A DNA stretch of 26,259 nt, taken from contig VHZZ01003545.1 of NCBI GenBank assembly GCA_009801015.1, forward strand, positions 7,657 through 33,915, in the 5' to 3' direction. The translations under genes were made by a program, and so were the position numbers. Within the stretch, counting starts at the first letter, position 1. Every line of letters begins with the position of its first letter. A model generated the notes under the pieces. That model was not told the DNA's origin and did not search any database. It saw nothing but the letters and a program-made list of their open reading frames with translations. This DNA is from Silene noctiflora. Lineage: Eukaryota > Streptophyta > Magnoliopsida > Caryophyllales > Caryophyllaceae. Of this stretch, positions 26,049 to 26,259 are shown one piece after another.

Positions 26049-26259
26049 TGTAACACCCCCATACACCAATGTGCCTTACCAAGGCCACCCTAGGCATAGA
26101 AATGCTACCATCTCGATTACTCGAGGCAATGTATATCAAATACACCATAAAGAAACGAACTTATAATAAATAAGTTTAACTGATTACAAAACCAAATACC
26201 CAAAACTGTCTAATAAAAATACAAATGTTCCAAACGGCAAACCAACTAAAAGTAATAAA
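26049..26259 (+). mobile_element. Chromovirus LTR (5' part) running off the right edge
   Basis: TGTAACACCCCCATACACCA starts abruptly at 26049, inside sequence related to the LINE remnant. The following GTGCCTTACCAAGGCCACCCT and ATCTCGATTACTCGAGGCAATG are like LTR starts of plant Tekay/Del-type Ty3/gypsy elements. ATAAC just before it (26044-26048) would be the left target duplication. Whether it is a solo LTR or a full element cannot be seen. Confidence 0.65.

Noticed and set aside
1-26259. tRNA, rRNA or other structured RNA genes
   Set aside because: No cloverleaf with A and B boxes or rRNA block was recognised by eye. A covariance-model search would be needed to exclude small ones.

Overview
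This window is nuclear DNA of a flowering plant, most likely a core eudicot. The evidence is many short exons split by AT-rich GT-AG introns, plant-type Ty3/gypsy (chromovirus), Ty1/copia, LINE, SINE, Stowaway and Helitron sequences, and two proteins that match plant families. The style of the LTR and CTGAA-repeat elements reminds me of Caryophyllales (beet, spinach, quinoa, Silene), but that is an impression from memory and was not tested.

Layout. 1-1680: remains of chromovirus LTR retrotransposons on the minus strand, with a cluster of 12-bp palindromes. 1682-1910: a broken RNase H domain. 2397-2600: a truncated duplicate of the start of the next gene. 3649-5059 (+): an apparently intact two-exon SAM-dependent methyltransferase of 269 aa. 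5527-22694 (-): a 33-exon gene for a kinesin-7 (CENP-E-like, KIN7O type) of about 1318 aa, which I rebuilt exon by exon with no internal stop. The two genes converge and are separated by 467 bp. 22695-22879: the kinesin 5' flank, with an E2F-like site. 22880-24197: a Stowaway MITE carrying a second, nested inverted-repeat element full of CTGAA pentanucleotides and trinucleotide microsatellites. 24250-24922: a small non-autonomous Helitron candidate. 25064-26038 (-): a frameshifted LINE-type zinc-finger/RNase H remnant, cut at 26049 by the LTR of another chromovirus that leaves the window.

The kinesin gene has collected several insertions: a decayed copia element (19089-21939) in intron 2, Stowaway MITEs in introns 16 and 19, a long-TIR MITE in intron 32 and two SINE-like tails in intron 28. 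All lie in introns, and the reading frame survives across them.

The two host genes have no evident functional link: one is a small soluble methyltransferase, the other a mitotic-type motor. I see no new multi-gene system. The interest lies in the nested transposon structures, the partial gene duplication, the palindrome cluster and the cell-cycle promoter motifs.
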